A DNA stretch of 64,000 bases from Saccharopolyspora flava (lineage in GTDB: Bacteria; Actinomycetota; Actinomycetes; Mycobacteriales; Pseudonocardiaceae): contig NZ_FOZX01000001.1 of assembly GCF_900116135.1 (NCBI RefSeq), forward strand, positions 744,001 to 808,000, read 5' to 3'. Every line of letters starts with the position of its first letter. The stretch's first letter is position 1. The notes beneath the pieces were generated by a model. That model saw only the letters and a list, made by a program, of their open reading frames with translations. It ran no database searches and was not told where the DNA came from. Positions 27,281-36,330 of the stretch are shown one piece after another. Both the position numbers and the translations under genes were made by a program.

Positions 27281-28924
27281 TCATCCCTTCGGGGCGGGCT
27301 TGGCGACCTTCACGGTCTCCTGCCCGACCTCGTCGGCTGCCAGAGCCTCGGCGTCCGGACCGCTCGGGGCGGCCGAACCGGCCGAACCGGTGAAGCTCTT
27401 CTTGAACTCCTCCACCGCGTCGACGATGACCTTCTCGCCGTCGGCCGACAGCTTGCCGGTCTCGACGATCTCCTTGAGCGTGGTCTCGTGCGAGCGGCGC
27501 ATGTGCGCGAGGAACTCGCTCTCGAAGCGGCGCACGTCGCCGATCGCCACCGAGTCGAGGTGACCCTTGGTGGAGATGAACAGCGACACGACCTCCTCCT
27601 CGACCGGGAGCGGCTCGCCCTGACCCTGCTTGAGGATCTCCATCAGGCGGGCACCGCGGTCCAGCTGAGCCTTGGAGGCGGCGTCCAGGTCGGAGGCGAA
27701 GGCCGAGAAGGCCTCCAGCTCGCGGTACTGCGCCAGGTCCAGACGCAGCGAACCGGTGACGCCCTTCATCGCCTTGATCTGCGCGGAACCACCGACACGC
27801 GACACCGAGATACCGACGTCGATGGCGGGGCGCTGACCGGCGTTGAACATGTCCGACTGCAGGAAGCACTGGCCGTCGGTGATCGAGATGACGTTGGTCG
27901 GGATGTAGGCCGACACGTCGTTGGCCTTGGTCTCGATGATCGGCAGACCGGTCATCGAACCCGCGCCCAGCTCGTCCGACAGCTTCGCGCAGCGCTCCAG
28001 CAGACGCGAGTGCAGGTAGAAGACGTCACCCGGGTAGGCCTCGCGGCCCGGCGGACGACGCAGCAGCAGCGAGATCGCGCGGTAGGCCTCGGCCTGCTTG
28101 GTGAGGTCGTCGAAGATGATCAGGACGTGCTTGCCCTGGTACATCCAGTGCTGGCCGATGGCCGAACCGGTGTAGGGGGCCAGCCACTTCAGACCCGGGG
28201 AGTCCGAGGCCGGAGCCGCGACGATGGTGGTGTACTCCATCGCGCCGGCTTCCTCGAGGGACCGCTTCACACCGGCGATCGTGGAGCCCTTCTGGCCGAT
28301 CGCGACGTAGATGCAGCGGACCTGCTTGGTCGGGTCGCCCGACTCCCAGTTCTTCTTCTGGTTGATGATCGTGTCGACGGCGACCGTGGTCTTGCCCGTC
28401 TTGCGGTCACCGATGATCAGCTGACGCTGACCGCGACCGACCGGGGTCATCGAGTCGATGGCCTTGATGCCGGTCTGCATCGGCTCGCCGACGCCCTGGC
28501 GCTGCACGACCGTGGCGGCCTGCAGCTCCAGCGGACGGTGCTCCTCGGCGACGATGTCGCCGAGGCCGTCGATGGCCTCACCCAGGGGGTTCACGACGCG
28601 ACCGAGGAAGTTGTCGCCGACCGGGGTCGACAGGACCTGGCCGGTCCGCTTGACCTCCTGGCCCTCCTCGATCTTGTCGGACTCACCCAGGATGACCGCA
28701 CCGATCTCCTGAGCCTCCAGGTTCATCGCGACACCGTAGATGCCGCCGGGGAACTCCAGCAGCTCCTCGGTCATGACCGAAGGCAGGCCCTCGACATGGG
28801 CGATGCCGTCACCGGTCTCGGTGACGACCCCGACCTCCTCGCGGCTGACCTCCGGGGAGTAGCTGGAGACGTAATTCTCGATCGCACTGCGGATCTCGTC
28901 CGACGAGATCGTCAGCTCCGCCAT
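27281..28924 (-). CDS. atpA: ATP synthase F1 alpha subunit
   Basis: 547 residues, longer than the 513 of E. coli owing to a C-terminal tail (residues about 510-547, [20 protein letters not shown]) typical of actinobacterial alpha subunits; in mycobacteria such a tail suppresses ATP hydrolysis. The non-catalytic P-loop is [20 protein letters not shown], and [20 protein letters not shown] is the signature. The start follows the atpH stop by 91 bp, which hold a GC-rich hairpin at 28978-29006. Confidence 0.98.
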   Translation of the reverse strand: MAELTISSDEIRSAIENYVSSYSPEVSREEVGVVTETGDGIAHVEGLPSVMTEELLEFPGGIYGVAMNLEAQEIGAVILGESDKIEEGQEVKRTGQVLSTPVGDNFLGRVVNPLGEAIDGLGDIVAEEHRPLELQAATVVQRQGVGEPMQTGIKAIDSMTPVGRGQRQLIIGDRKTGKTTVAVDTIINQKKNWESGDPTKQVRCIYVAIGQKGSTIAGVKRSLEEAGAMEYTTIVAAPASDSPGLKWLAPYTGSAIGQHWMYQGKHVLIIFDDLTKQAEAYRAISLLLRRPPGREAYPGDVFYLHSRLLERCAKLSDELGAGSMTGLPIIETKANDVSAYIPTNVISITDGQCFLQSDMFNAGQRPAIDVGISVSRVGGSAQIKAMKGVTGSLRLDLAQYRELEAFSAFASDLDAASKAQLDRGARLMEILKQGQGEPLPVEEEVVSLFISTKGHLDSVAIGDVRRFESEFLAHMRRSHETTLKEIVETGKLSADGEKVIVDAVEEFKKSFTGSAGSAAPSGPDAEALAADEVGQETVKVAKPAPKG

Positions 28925-28977
28925 GTCTCGTTCCTGCCCTCGGTTAGTTCTTGGAAGGGAGTTGGTGTTGCGCGCCG

Positions 28978-29006
28978 CGCGCCCGGCTCGGTGAAGCCGG
29001 GGCGCG
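28978..29006 (-). other. Stem-loop between atpH and atpA
   Basis: CGCGCCCGGCT (28978-28988) pairs with 28995-29006, 11 bp with one bulged G and loop CGGTGA. It lies 10 bp past the atpH stop on the coding (minus) strand. It is probably a processing or stability element, since the genes downstream must be transcribed. Confidence 0.55.
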
Positions 29007-29015
29007 GCGTCGGCA

Positions 29016-29846
29016 TCAGTCGGCCAGGTCGCGCCGCAGCGTCTGCAGGCGTCCCGTCACGCTGCCGTCGATGACCTCGTCACCGACCTTGATCAGCAGC
29101 CCGCCCTCGACACCGGGATCGACCTCCAGGTGCAGAGCGATCGGACGGGCGTAGATCCGCTGCAGGGTGCGCGACAACCGGTCCTGCTGTTCCTCGCTGA
29201 GCGGGAAAGCGGATCGGATGTGCGCCACCGAGCGTTCCCGGCGCTTCGCCGACAGCTCGGCCAGCTCTTCCAGCCCCTCGCTGACCCGCCGGCCACGCGG
29301 CCGGGCCACGAGCTGCCGGACCAGTTCGAGGGTGACCGGTTCGACCTTGCCCTCGATGAGCCGATCCAGCACGGCGGTCTTGGCAGCCGGGTCCCCGGAG
29401 GGATCCGACAGCAAGCGCTCCAGGTCCACCTCGGAGCCGATGATGCGGCCCAGGCGGAACAGCTCGTCCTCGACGGAGTCGAGGCGACCTGCCCGCTCGG
29501 CCTGCACCAGCAGCGCGGTGCGGGCCAGCTGCTCCAGTCCGCCGACGAGGTCGCTCGGGTTGGACCAGCGGGCGCGGACGGCTTCGACGATCACCGGAAG
29601 CGCCCGGGCGCCGACCTTCGCTTCCAGCAACCCGCGGGCCAGGTTCTCCCTGGACTGCGCGTCGGTGGAGGCGTCGGCGAGCGCCCGCCGCAGCGTGGAC
29701 TCACGGCCCAGCAGAGCGGCCACGCCGAACAGCTCGTCGGCGAGCCCGGTGATCTCCGCGGCCTGAGCCCCGTCAGTGGCCTGCAGCAACTGCAGCTGGC
29801 TCGCTGCCATTGCCTCACGGCTCGCGGCGTTCACGAGGGTGCTCAA
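29016..29846 (-). CDS. atpH: ATP synthase F1 delta subunit
   Basis: 276 residues, the stand-alone actinomycete form (about 270), longer than E. coli delta (177); mycobacteria instead fuse delta to a second b subunit. The N-terminal helical bundle ([20 protein letters not shown]) binds the top of F1; the conserved C-terminal segment is [20 protein letters not shown] followed by [15 protein letters not shown]. It connects F1 to the peripheral b stalk. It is preceded by atpF with a 22-bp gap. Confidence 0.95.
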   Translation of the reverse strand: MSTLVNAASREAMAASQLQLLQATDGAQAAEITGLADELFGVAALLGRESTLRRALADASTDAQSRENLARGLLEAKVGARALPVIVEAVRARWSNPSDLVGGLEQLARTALLVQAERAGRLDSVEDELFRLGRIIGSEVDLERLLSDPSGDPAAKTAVLDRLIEGKVEPVTLELVRQLVARPRGRRVSEGLEELAELSAKRRERSVAHIRSAFPLSEEQQDRLSRTLQRIYARPIALHLEVDPGVEGGLLIKVGDEVIDGSVTGRLQTLRRDLAD

Positions 29847-29868
29847 CTCTCAGCGCCTTTCACTAGAT

Positions 29869-30441
29869 TCAGGGCTTGGCCGACTCGGCCGGGGCCGAGG
29901 TCGCGTCCAGCTCGTCGAGGAACCGGTCCACGGTGCCGCGACGACGCGCCTCGTCCTCCAGGGACTCGCCGACCACCCGGCTGGCCAGGTCGACCGCCTG
30001 ACGTCCCAGATCGGCACGCAGCTCGGCGACGATCTGCGCCCGCTGGTGCGTCAGCTGGGCCTGACCCTGGCTGACGATGCGGTCCGACTCGGTCTGAGCC
30101 TGAGCGCGCATCTCCTCCAGGATCTGCTGCCCCTCGGCCCGGGCGTCGTCGCGAATGCGCGCGGCCTCGGCGCGAGCCTCGGCCAGCTGCGACTTGTACT
30201 GCTCGAGGGTCCGCTGGGCCTCGGCCTGGGCGGCCTCGGCCTTCGCGATCCCGCCCTCGATCCGCTCGCTGCGCTCCGCGTAGATCTTTTCGAAGCGCGG
30301 GACCGCGAACTTCCAGAGCACGAACAGCAGCAGCAGGAACGCGATCAGACCGACCACGATCTCCGCGGGCTCCGGGATGATCGGGTTGTGCTCGCCTTCA
30401 GCGGCCAGCAGCATCTGGGTCTTCACCACAACGTCTCCCAA
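29869..30441 (-). CDS. atpF: ATP synthase Fo b subunit
   Basis: 190 residues. One N-terminal membrane helix (EIVVGLIAFLLLLFVLWKFA, about 27-46) precedes a long charged coiled coil (residues about 55-170, FEKIYAERSERIEGGIAKAE onward), the dimeric peripheral stalk, with an Ala/Pro-rich end. About 25 residues precede the helix, as in other actinobacteria. It is spaced 20 bp from atpE. Confidence 0.96.
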   Translation of the reverse strand: MGDVVVKTQMLLAAEGEHNPIIPEPAEIVVGLIAFLLLLFVLWKFAVPRFEKIYAERSERIEGGIAKAEAAQAEAQRTLEQYKSQLAEARAEAARIRDDARAEGQQILEEMRAQAQTESDRIVSQGQAQLTHQRAQIVAELRADLGRQAVDLASRVVGESLEDEARRRGTVDRFLDELDATSAPAESAKP

Positions 30442-30461
30442 CGCGTTGAGCCGTCAGATGA

Positions 30462-30725
30462 TCAGGCAGCCGACGCGATGAAGTAGACGACCAGACCGAT
30501 CAGCGCCAGCACCTCGACCAGAACGAAGGAGATCCAGGCGATGCCCTGCAGCTGGCCCTGGGCCTCCGGCTGGCGGGCGGTGCCGTTGATCACGGCGGCC
30601 CAGATCAGGCCGACGCCGATGCCCGGGCCGACGGCGCCGAGGCCGTAGCCGATCGCGGCGAGACCGGGGTTGATGCTGCCCGCGGCCTCAGCGGCCTGCG
30701 CGAGAACGATGTTGCTCACTTTCAC
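30462..30725 (-). CDS. atpE: ATP synthase Fo c subunit (proteolipid)
   Basis: 87 residues, a two-helix hairpin. Helix 1 has the Gly-rich [20 protein letters not shown], the loop has [13 protein letters not shown] and helix 2 carries the proton-binding Glu71 in [20 protein letters not shown]. The region around this Glu is the target site of diarylquinolines in mycobacteria. The GTG start at 30725 follows GAAAGG. A run of 98 bp separates it from atpB. Confidence 0.97.
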   Translation of the reverse strand: MKVSNIVLAQAAEAAGSINPGLAAIGYGLGAVGPGIGVGLIWAAVINGTARQPEAQGQLQGIAWISFVLVEVLALIGLVVYFIASAA

Positions 30726-30824
30726 TACCTTTCACTCGGTCCGCTTTATCTGGGCGGATCGACAGGTCCTTTTTCGGATCGGAAAGTCTTTGTCGTCGCC
30801 CGGTTCTTTATTTGTGTCAGGCCG

Positions 30825-31604
30825 TCAGTGGCCTTCGGCCAGTGCCGCGCCGATGAAGTTGGCGGTCAGCAGGGCGAAGATGTAGGCCTGGAGCACCTGG
30901 ATCAGGGCTTCGACAAAGGTCAGGGCGATAGCGAAGGCGAACGCCACCACGGAGATGGGCTTGAACGCCACGCTGGCTTCCATGAGCAGGTACTCACCGC
31001 CGAGCGTGAACACCAGCAGGATGAGGTGCCCGGCGAACATCGCGGCGAAAACTCGGACCGCGAGCGCGGCCGGCTGCGCGATGAACTTCTGCAGGAACTC
31101 GATCGGTGCCAGCAGGATGTAGATCGGCTTCGGGACCCCGGGCGGGAACATGATGTGCTTGAAGTAGCCCAGGAAGCCGTGGCGAGCGAACCCGACCCCG
31201 TGGAACACCAGGTACACCACGGCGGCCAGCGCGATCGGGAAACCGATCTTGGACATCGTGGGGAACTGGATGATCGGGATGATGCCGAAGAGGTTGTTCA
31301 CCAGAACGAACGTGAACAGCGCGAAGATCAGCGGCACGAAAGGACGGAAGTCCTTGGCGCCGATCTGCTCCCGGGCGATCTTGTTCCTGCTGAACTCGTA
31401 GGCGAACTCGGCCACGAACTGACCCTTGCCCGGAACCAGCTTCAGGTTTCGGGTGGCGATCAGGAAGTAGGCGCCCACGATGATCGCCGAAGCGATGACG
31501 AGAACCATCGGCTTGGTGACTCCGCCGGCGATCGGCGGGAGGAAAAAGCTATCGGCGCCCGGCGGCTGGAATGTTCCGCCTTCGGCCAGCATCAGCGCGC
31601 CCAA
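30825..31604 (-). CDS. atpB: ATP synthase Fo a subunit
   Basis: 259 residues with six hydrophobic segments. The essential Arg region is FIAQPAALAVRVFAAMFAGH, and the last helix EALIQVLQAYIFALLTANFI is conserved. It forms the proton half-channels against the c-ring. The start is probably TTG 31604: AAGGAG lies 5 bp ahead of it, whereas the first ATG (31592) is 17 bp from that site. The 275-bp upstream region up to atpI may contain the main promoter or leader of the structural atp genes. Confidence 0.96.
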   Translation of the reverse strand: MGALMLAEGGTFQPPGADSFFLPPIAGGVTKPMVLVIASAIIVGAYFLIATRNLKLVPGKGQFVAEFAYEFSRNKIAREQIGAKDFRPFVPLIFALFTFVLVNNLFGIIPIIQFPTMSKIGFPIALAAVVYLVFHGVGFARHGFLGYFKHIMFPPGVPKPIYILLAPIEFLQKFIAQPAALAVRVFAAMFAGHLILLVFTLGGEYLLMEASVAFKPISVVAFAFAIALTFVEALIQVLQAYIFALLTANFIGAALAEGH

Positions 31605-31879
31605 CTGGGCTCCTTCCGGTTCTCCCGGCCGAACTTCACTCTTCCGGGGGAATCGTCACGTTTTGCACTTAACGTACCTGATACGCGATCCGGCACGCGG
31701 AGGGGCCCACCCCACCTAGTGTGGTCTCAAGGGCCGGCCTCCTGGTGCCCTTCAACCCGCTGTGCAGGGAAGGCTTGCGGGTCAGACCTTACCAGCGGGT
31801 ACGTAGCCAACCGACATGCTGGTCGGCTACCCCTGCGATTCCACCCGTCCGCAGGCCCGGATTACGCCGTGAGAACGGT
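31605..31879 (-). promoter_or_regulatory. Leader/promoter region ahead of atpB, with a stem-loop
   Basis: No gene fits here. The only structure I can support is a hairpin at 31803-31830 (GTAGCC with GGCTAC, plus ACC with GGT inside, one mismatch), about 50 bp after the atpI stop. The unusual gap inside an otherwise tight operon argues for an internal promoter or attenuator; no convincing -35/-10 pair was found. Confidence 0.4.
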
Positions 31880-32344
31880 TCAGTTACCCGGAATGATGGT
31901 CGGGATCCTGGTGCGTTTGAAGGCCACGACCTCCGCACCGGCCCACACCATCACGGTGGCCAGCATCGTGAACGCCAGCGACTCCCGGTGGATGACGTCG
32001 ATGCCTCCCAGCAACGTCATCACCACCAGCAGCACCAGCATCTTGCCCACGTAGCCACCCAATGCGACAACCATCACAAACTGCGGGTTCATGCCTCCGG
32101 AGAACCGCATCAGCCAGATGGTCAGCAACGAGGACCCGAACGCCACGACCCCACCGATCAGCGCCCCGACCAGCCCGGGAACACCGACCAGCACCGTCGC
32201 CACGATCGCCCCGATGACCACCGTGGCCGCACCCGGCCACACCGCGGTGCGCAGCATCGCCGAGGCCAGCCTGCGCACGACCTCGGCGTGCGGGTTCACC
32301 GGCTCGGACTGCTCACCGGTGGCGGGCTCGGGTGCTTCGCTCAT
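31880..32344 (-). CDS. atpI: AtpI-like membrane protein (ATP synthase assembly)
   Basis: 154 residues from ATG 32344, whose first base overlaps the wecA stop (TGATG). A hydrophilic N-terminus is followed by four membrane helices: GAATVVIGAIVATVLVGVPG, LVGALIGGVVAFGSSLLTIW, FVMVVALGGYVGKMLVLLVV and FTMLATVMVWAGAEVVAFKR. Size, topology and position directly before atpB match AtpI/Rv1303, thought to help c-ring assembly. Sequence conservation in this family is low, so the symbol rests largely on context. Confidence 0.75.
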   Translation of the reverse strand: MSEAPEPATGEQSEPVNPHAEVVRRLASAMLRTAVWPGAATVVIGAIVATVLVGVPGLVGALIGGVVAFGSSLLTIWLMRFSGGMNPQFVMVVALGGYVGKMLVLLVVMTLLGGIDVIHRESLAFTMLATVMVWAGAEVVAFKRTRIPTIIPGN

Positions 32345-33510
32345 CAGGACTCTCGATCGGCTCGGGTTCGCATGCGCGGAATCACCGAAATGATAGCGGC
32401 CAGCAGCACGACCAGTGCCACGACCCAGCCCACGACCCACGTGTTGAACAGCGTCAACGACACCGCGCCGAAGGCGATCACCGCCGCCCACAGGTACATC
32501 AGCAGCACCGCGCGGCGCTGCGAGTGACCGATCTCCAGCAACCGGTGGTGCAGGTGCATCTTGTCGGCGTGGAAGGGGCTCTTGCCCGCCTTCGTCCGCC
32601 GCACCACCGCCATGATCAGGTCCAGCAGCGGCACGAACAGCACCGCGGCCACCACCAGCAGCGGCGACAGCAGCGCGATCGTGTCGCCCGGCCCGGAACC
32701 GGTGTAGATGATGCGGCCCGAAGCCGAGGTGCTCGCCGTGGCCAGCATCAGGCCGATCAGCATCGACCCCGAGTCGCCCATGAAGATCTTCGCGGGCTGG
32801 AAGTTGTGCGGCAGGAACCCCAGGCAGGCACCGGCGATGGCGGCCGCGATCAGCGCGGGCGGGTAGGCGTTGACGTCGCCGTTCTGCCGGTCCAGCACGC
32901 TCAGGCAGAACACGAACGTCGCCGTCGCCGAGATCAGGCCGATGCCCGAGGCCAGCCCGTCCAGGCCGTCGACGAAGTTCATCGCGTTGATCATCGCCAC
33001 GACCAGCAGCACCGTCAGCAGCTGCCCCTGGTTGCTGCCCAGCACCAGCAGCTGGCCCACGTGCCCGTCGGTGCCGCCCCACGGCACCCAGAACACGAAC
33101 CACTGCACACCGGAGAGCACCAGGATCCCGGCCGCGGTGACCTGACCGGCGAGCTTGGTCAGCGAATCCAGCTCGAACCGGTCGTCGAGCGCGCCCACCA
33201 GCACGATCAACCCGCCGGCGATGAGCACCGCCAGCGAATCCTTCGAGTAGGCGAACCCGCGGGACAGCGCCGGCAGGTTCGCGGCCAGGAAGACCGCGGC
33301 CACCACGCCGCCGTACATCGCGACGCCGCCCATCCGCGGCATCGGCTTGACGTGCACGTCCCGGACCCGCGGGTAGGCCACCGCGCCCACCCGGATGGCC
33401 AGCAACCGGACCAGGCCGGTCAGCAGGAAGGTCGTGACCGCCGCCGTGAGAAGTACCAGCAGGTACTCACGCGCGGGCAGTCCGACCGGGGCGAAGGGTG
33501 CGTAGTCCAT
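32344..33510 (-). CDS. wecA: Undecaprenyl/decaprenyl-phosphate GlcNAc-1-phosphate transferase (WecA/TagO-like)
   Basis: 388 residues with about 11 membrane helices. Family motifs: VRDVHVKPMPRMGGVAMYGG, GALDDRFELDSLTKLAGQ (DDR), AMINAMNFVDGLDGLASGIG (NxxNxxDGLDGL), LGFLPHNFQPAKIFMGDSGS (FMGDSG) and the C-terminal substrate loop FHADKMHLHHRLLEIGHSQR. It transfers GlcNAc-1-P to the lipid carrier and so starts arabinogalactan linker or teichoic-acid-type polymer synthesis. From memory, the order sua5-wecA-atpI-atpB is the same in mycobacteria (Rv1301-Rv1304). It is translationally coupled to atpI. Confidence 0.93.
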   Translation of the reverse strand: MDYAPFAPVGLPAREYLLVLLTAAVTTFLLTGLVRLLAIRVGAVAYPRVRDVHVKPMPRMGGVAMYGGVVAAVFLAANLPALSRGFAYSKDSLAVLIAGGLIVLVGALDDRFELDSLTKLAGQVTAAGILVLSGVQWFVFWVPWGGTDGHVGQLLVLGSNQGQLLTVLLVVAMINAMNFVDGLDGLASGIGLISATATFVFCLSVLDRQNGDVNAYPPALIAAAIAGACLGFLPHNFQPAKIFMGDSGSMLIGLMLATASTSASGRIIYTGSGPGDTIALLSPLLVVAAVLFVPLLDLIMAVVRRTKAGKSPFHADKMHLHHRLLEIGHSQRRAVLLMYLWAAVIAFGAVSLTLFNTWVVGWVVALVVLLAAIISVIPRMRTRADRES

Positions 33511-33728
33511 GCCGGTGGCTCACCCGCGCTGCGGCGCGCGGTCGAAGTCCAGCCCCCAGAACGGAGTAATCAAACCCGGCGCTCCTCGTCGCTAGAGAAT
33601 CACGGTCCCGCACCGGCGTCGCCGCGGCGCCTGGCACCCGCGCGGCGAGACCGCCGCCCGCCCCGACCCGGGACGGCAGGTCCGCACTGTTTGCGGTCTA
33701 ACGCTATCGATCGCGCCACCGGGTCCGT

Positions 33729-34379
33729 TCACCGGTCCGCTTCGAGCTCCACACCGAGCACGTCGGACAGCTCGGCCCTGCTCACGGCGCCGTCGCGGAG
33801 GATCCGCGGCGTCCCCTGGGTCAGGTCCACGATGGTCGAGGCCACCGGGTCCCCCGACGGCCCGCCGTCCAAGTACACCTGCACCCGGTCGCCGAGCTGC
33901 TCCTCCGCCTCGGTGACGTTGCCGGCAGGCGGCTGACCTGTGCTGTTGGCGCTGGACACCGCCATCGGGCCGACCTCGCGCAGCAGGTCCAGCGCCACCG
34001 GGTGCAGCGGCATCCGCAGGTTCACGGTGCCCCGGGTCTCGCCCAGGTTCCAGTTCAGTGACGGTGCCTGCGGCAGCACCAGCGACAGCCCGCCCGGCCA
34101 GAAGGCCTCGATGAGCGCACGCGCCTGGTCCGGGACCGACATGACCAGGCCGTCCACCGTGGACCAGGACCCGACCAGGACCGGGACGGGCATGTCCGGG
34201 CCCCGCCCCTTCGCCGCCAGCAGCGATCGCACGGCCTCGGCGTCGAAGGCGTCGGCGCCGATCCCGTAGACCGTGTCGGTCGGCAGCACGACGAGCCCGC
34301 CGGCGCGGACCGCGTTCGCCGCGGCGGCCAATCCCGCCTCGCGCTTGTCCGGACTGCTGCAGTCAAAAACGGTGCTCAC
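33729..34379 (-). CDS. L-threonylcarbamoyladenylate synthase (Sua5/YrdC/TsaC)
   Basis: 216 residues, a YrdC domain without the extra C-terminal Sua5 domain. Seen: NAVRAGGLVVLPTDTVYGIG, the Lys-Arg region AKGRGPDMPVPVLVGSWSTV, NLRMPLHPVALDLLREVGPM and AVSSANSTGQPPAGNVTEAE. It makes threonylcarbamoyl-AMP from Thr, bicarbonate and ATP for t6A37 of ANN-decoding tRNAs. Note KGRGPDMP in place of the more common KxRxxxxP spacing. It is codirectional with prmC but separated from it by an inserted plus-strand hydrolase gene. Confidence 0.92.
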   Translation of the reverse strand: MSTVFDCSSPDKREAGLAAAANAVRAGGLVVLPTDTVYGIGADAFDAEAVRSLLAAKGRGPDMPVPVLVGSWSTVDGLVMSVPDQARALIEAFWPGGLSLVLPQAPSLNWNLGETRGTVNLRMPLHPVALDLLREVGPMAVSSANSTGQPPAGNVTEAEEQLGDRVQVYLDGGPSGDPVASTIVDLTQGTPRILRDGAVSRAELSDVLGVELEADR

Positions 34380-34576
34380 CCCACGAATCCTGACACGCCA
34401 CGCCGAAGCGCCTGCGGGTGGTGCAGCAGATCACCGTCCCGGGCATCCTGACTAGTAACGCCGGAGCATCGGCCCGAGATCAATTCGGGTGTGGTCGTGG
34501 ACACGAAACGAGCCCGGCCTCCCACGCGTCTGCCGGACACGGGCGCCGATCGAGCACAGAGATGAGGAGAGCGCTG

Positions 34577-36211
34577 ATGACCGCCCCACCCCAGGGTGTC
34601 GAGGTCGACCAGATCGAATTCCCGGCCGGCAAGGTCCGCTACTACAAGGCGGGAACCGACGGTCCACCCATCGTCCTGCTGCACGGGGGTGGCCCCGACA
34701 ACGCGCTGCTGAGCTGGCGCCACACCATCGGCGCCCTCGCCCCCGACCACCGCGTCTACGCCCCCGACCTGCCCGGACAGGGCGGCAGCACCGAATGGCG
34801 CGGGCGCGGCAACCAGCGCACCTTCGAGGAGGTGCTGCGCTGGCTGCTCGACGCCTGGCAGGTCCCGCAGGCCATCCTGGTCGGCCTGTCGATGGGCGGC
34901 AGCATCGCCGCCGGGTTCACGCTGCGCCACCCCCAGCGGGTCCGCGCGCTCGCCCTCGTCGACAGCACCGGCGTGCAGCACCGCATGCCGCACCACCTGC
35001 TGACCTACCTGCTGATGCGCACCGACCTCAGCGGCCGGGTCGCCGCCAAGCTGCTGCGCGGCAACCGCGCCCTGGTGCGCACCGCCCTGGACAAGGTGTT
35101 CTTCGCCGACCCCTCGTCGGTTCGCGACCTGGACGCCGTCGTCGAGGAGATCGGCGCCGAGGCCCGCGCCCGCCGCTCGGTGTTCGCCGACTGGCACGCC
35201 GACGCCATCAACCGGCGCTCGATGAGCATCAACCACCTGCCGCAGCTGGACCGGATCACGTGCCCGGTGACCGTCATCCACGGCGAGAAGGACGCCCTCG
35301 TCCCGGTCGCCTCCGCGCAGGCCGTGGCGGGCGCGATCCCCGGCGCCCAGCTGCGGATCATGCAGCAGGCCGGTCACTGGCCCAACCGGGAACGACCCAC
35401 GGAGTTCAACGCCCTGCTCCGCGAGTTCGTCAACGCGCTCGACACCCCGGCTCCCCCGGCGTCGGCGACCTCAGGCCCGGCGGCCTTGGGCCCGGCGACC
35501 GCGGGCCCGCAGCGCGATGCGAGCGCGGAGGCCCCCACGCAGCGGATGAAGGCCCCCTCCGGCTCGCAGGACACCGCCGAGGCCGAGACGCAGATGTTGA
35601 AGATCGGCACCGGCAGCACCCCCGCTTCCGAGGACGACGCGGACGCGGCGAAGCCGGACGAGGACACCACCGGCAAGCCCGCGACCGACTCGGGAAGCAC
35701 CGAGACCGCCGACGAGGCCTCCGGTGACACGAAGGCGACCGCCGACGCACCGACCCGGTTCATCAAGGTCGACTCCCCGTCGAAGGACGAGGACGACGCA
35801 CCGGCCCCAGCCGACGAGCCCCAGGAGCCCGACACGGCCGAAGAGCCCGAGACCGCCGAGCACGCGGAGGTCGAAGAGGACGTGAAGGCCGAGGAGGACA
35901 CCGCGACCGAGGCGACGGAGGACGCCGAGGAAGCGGAAGCTCCCCGGAAGCCGGAGCCAGCGCCCGAACCGGAGACGACGAAGGCAGCGGCGGAACCAAA
36001 GCCCGAAGCCGAACCCGCCGACTCCGACACCTCACGCACCGAACCGGCGAACGACACCGACGACGCGACCACCGACACCGACTCGGCCAGCACCGACGCG
36101 AAGGCCACCCCCGCGGACGACGAAACCGAGAAGCCCGAGGCCGCCGAGAAGGCGACCGACAAGCCGAAGAAGACCGAGTCCGAGGGCACCGACGGCAAGC
36201 CCGTGAGCTGA
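34577..36211 (+). CDS. Alpha/beta hydrolase with a long acidic C-terminal tail
   Basis: 544 residues from ATG 34577, preceded by GAGGAGAG. Residues 1-290 are a complete alpha/beta hydrolase: IVLLHGGGPDNALLSWRHTI, the nucleophile elbow GLSMGGS (Ser105), HGEKDALVPV (acid) and QQAGHWPNRERP (His). Residues about 295-544 are disordered, dominated by Glu, Asp, Ala, Thr and Pro with no Cys or Trp. This tail has three short motifs, APTQRMK (Thr321), ETQMLKI (Thr338) and APTRFIK (Thr393), like the tail of the DivIVA-like protein. It is the only plus-strand gene between rpmE and the atp genes, inserted into the prmC-sua5 pair. The enzymatic substrate is unknown, and the tail may anchor or regulate the enzyme through phosphorylation. 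A repeat begins at the stop codon. Confidence 0.85.
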   Translation: MTAPPQGVEVDQIEFPAGKVRYYKAGTDGPPIVLLHGGGPDNALLSWRHTIGALAPDHRVYAPDLPGQGGSTEWRGRGNQRTFEEVLRWLLDAWQVPQAILVGLSMGGSIAAGFTLRHPQRVRALALVDSTGVQHRMPHHLLTYLLMRTDLSGRVAAKLLRGNRALVRTALDKVFFADPSSVRDLDAVVEEIGAEARARRSVFADWHADAINRRSMSINHLPQLDRITCPVTVIHGEKDALVPVASAQAVAGAIPGAQLRIMQQAGHWPNRERPTEFNALLREFVNALDTPAPPASATSGPAALGPATAGPQRDASAEAPTQRMKAPSGSQDTAEAETQMLKIGTGSTPASEDDADAAKPDEDTTGKPATDSGSTETADEASGDTKATADAPTRFIKVDSPSKDEDDAPAPADEPQEPDTAEEPETAEHAEVEEDVKAEEDTATEATEDAEEAEAPRKPEPAPEPETTKAAAEPKPEAEPADSDTSRTEPANDTDDATTDTDSASTDAKATPADDETEKPEAAEKATDKPKKTESEGTDGKPVS

Positions 36212-36330
36212 GCAAGGGAACCTTTCGCTCACCACCGCGCTCACGCCACGACCTTCATCGCAGTGGTGGACCGGGACGGTGACAGGAAGGTTCCCTTGCT
36301 CCGTGCGGAGCAAGGGAACCTTCCTGTCAC
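36211..36330. repeat. Three dispersed repeats including a perfect 25-bp inverted pair
   Basis: A variant forward copy at 36211-36233 (GGGAACCTTTCGCTCACC) begins at the hydrolase stop. A reverse copy (36279-36303) and a forward copy (36306-36330) are exact reverse complements over 25 bp with only TG between them. The last arm contains the TGA stop of prmC (36327-36329). This is the longest and most perfect hairpin in the window and lies between convergent genes. Confidence 0.95.

Noticed and set aside
31720..33103. Open frames running through the atpI-wecA region in other phases
   Set aside because: They are shadows of wecA and atpI; the real genes have many membrane helices and family motifs, the shadows are Arg/Ala-rich only.
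35500..36200. Antisense Ser/Ala-rich frame opposite the hydrolase tail
   Set aside because: It is the reverse reading of the acidic low-complexity tail; no start context and no homology pattern.
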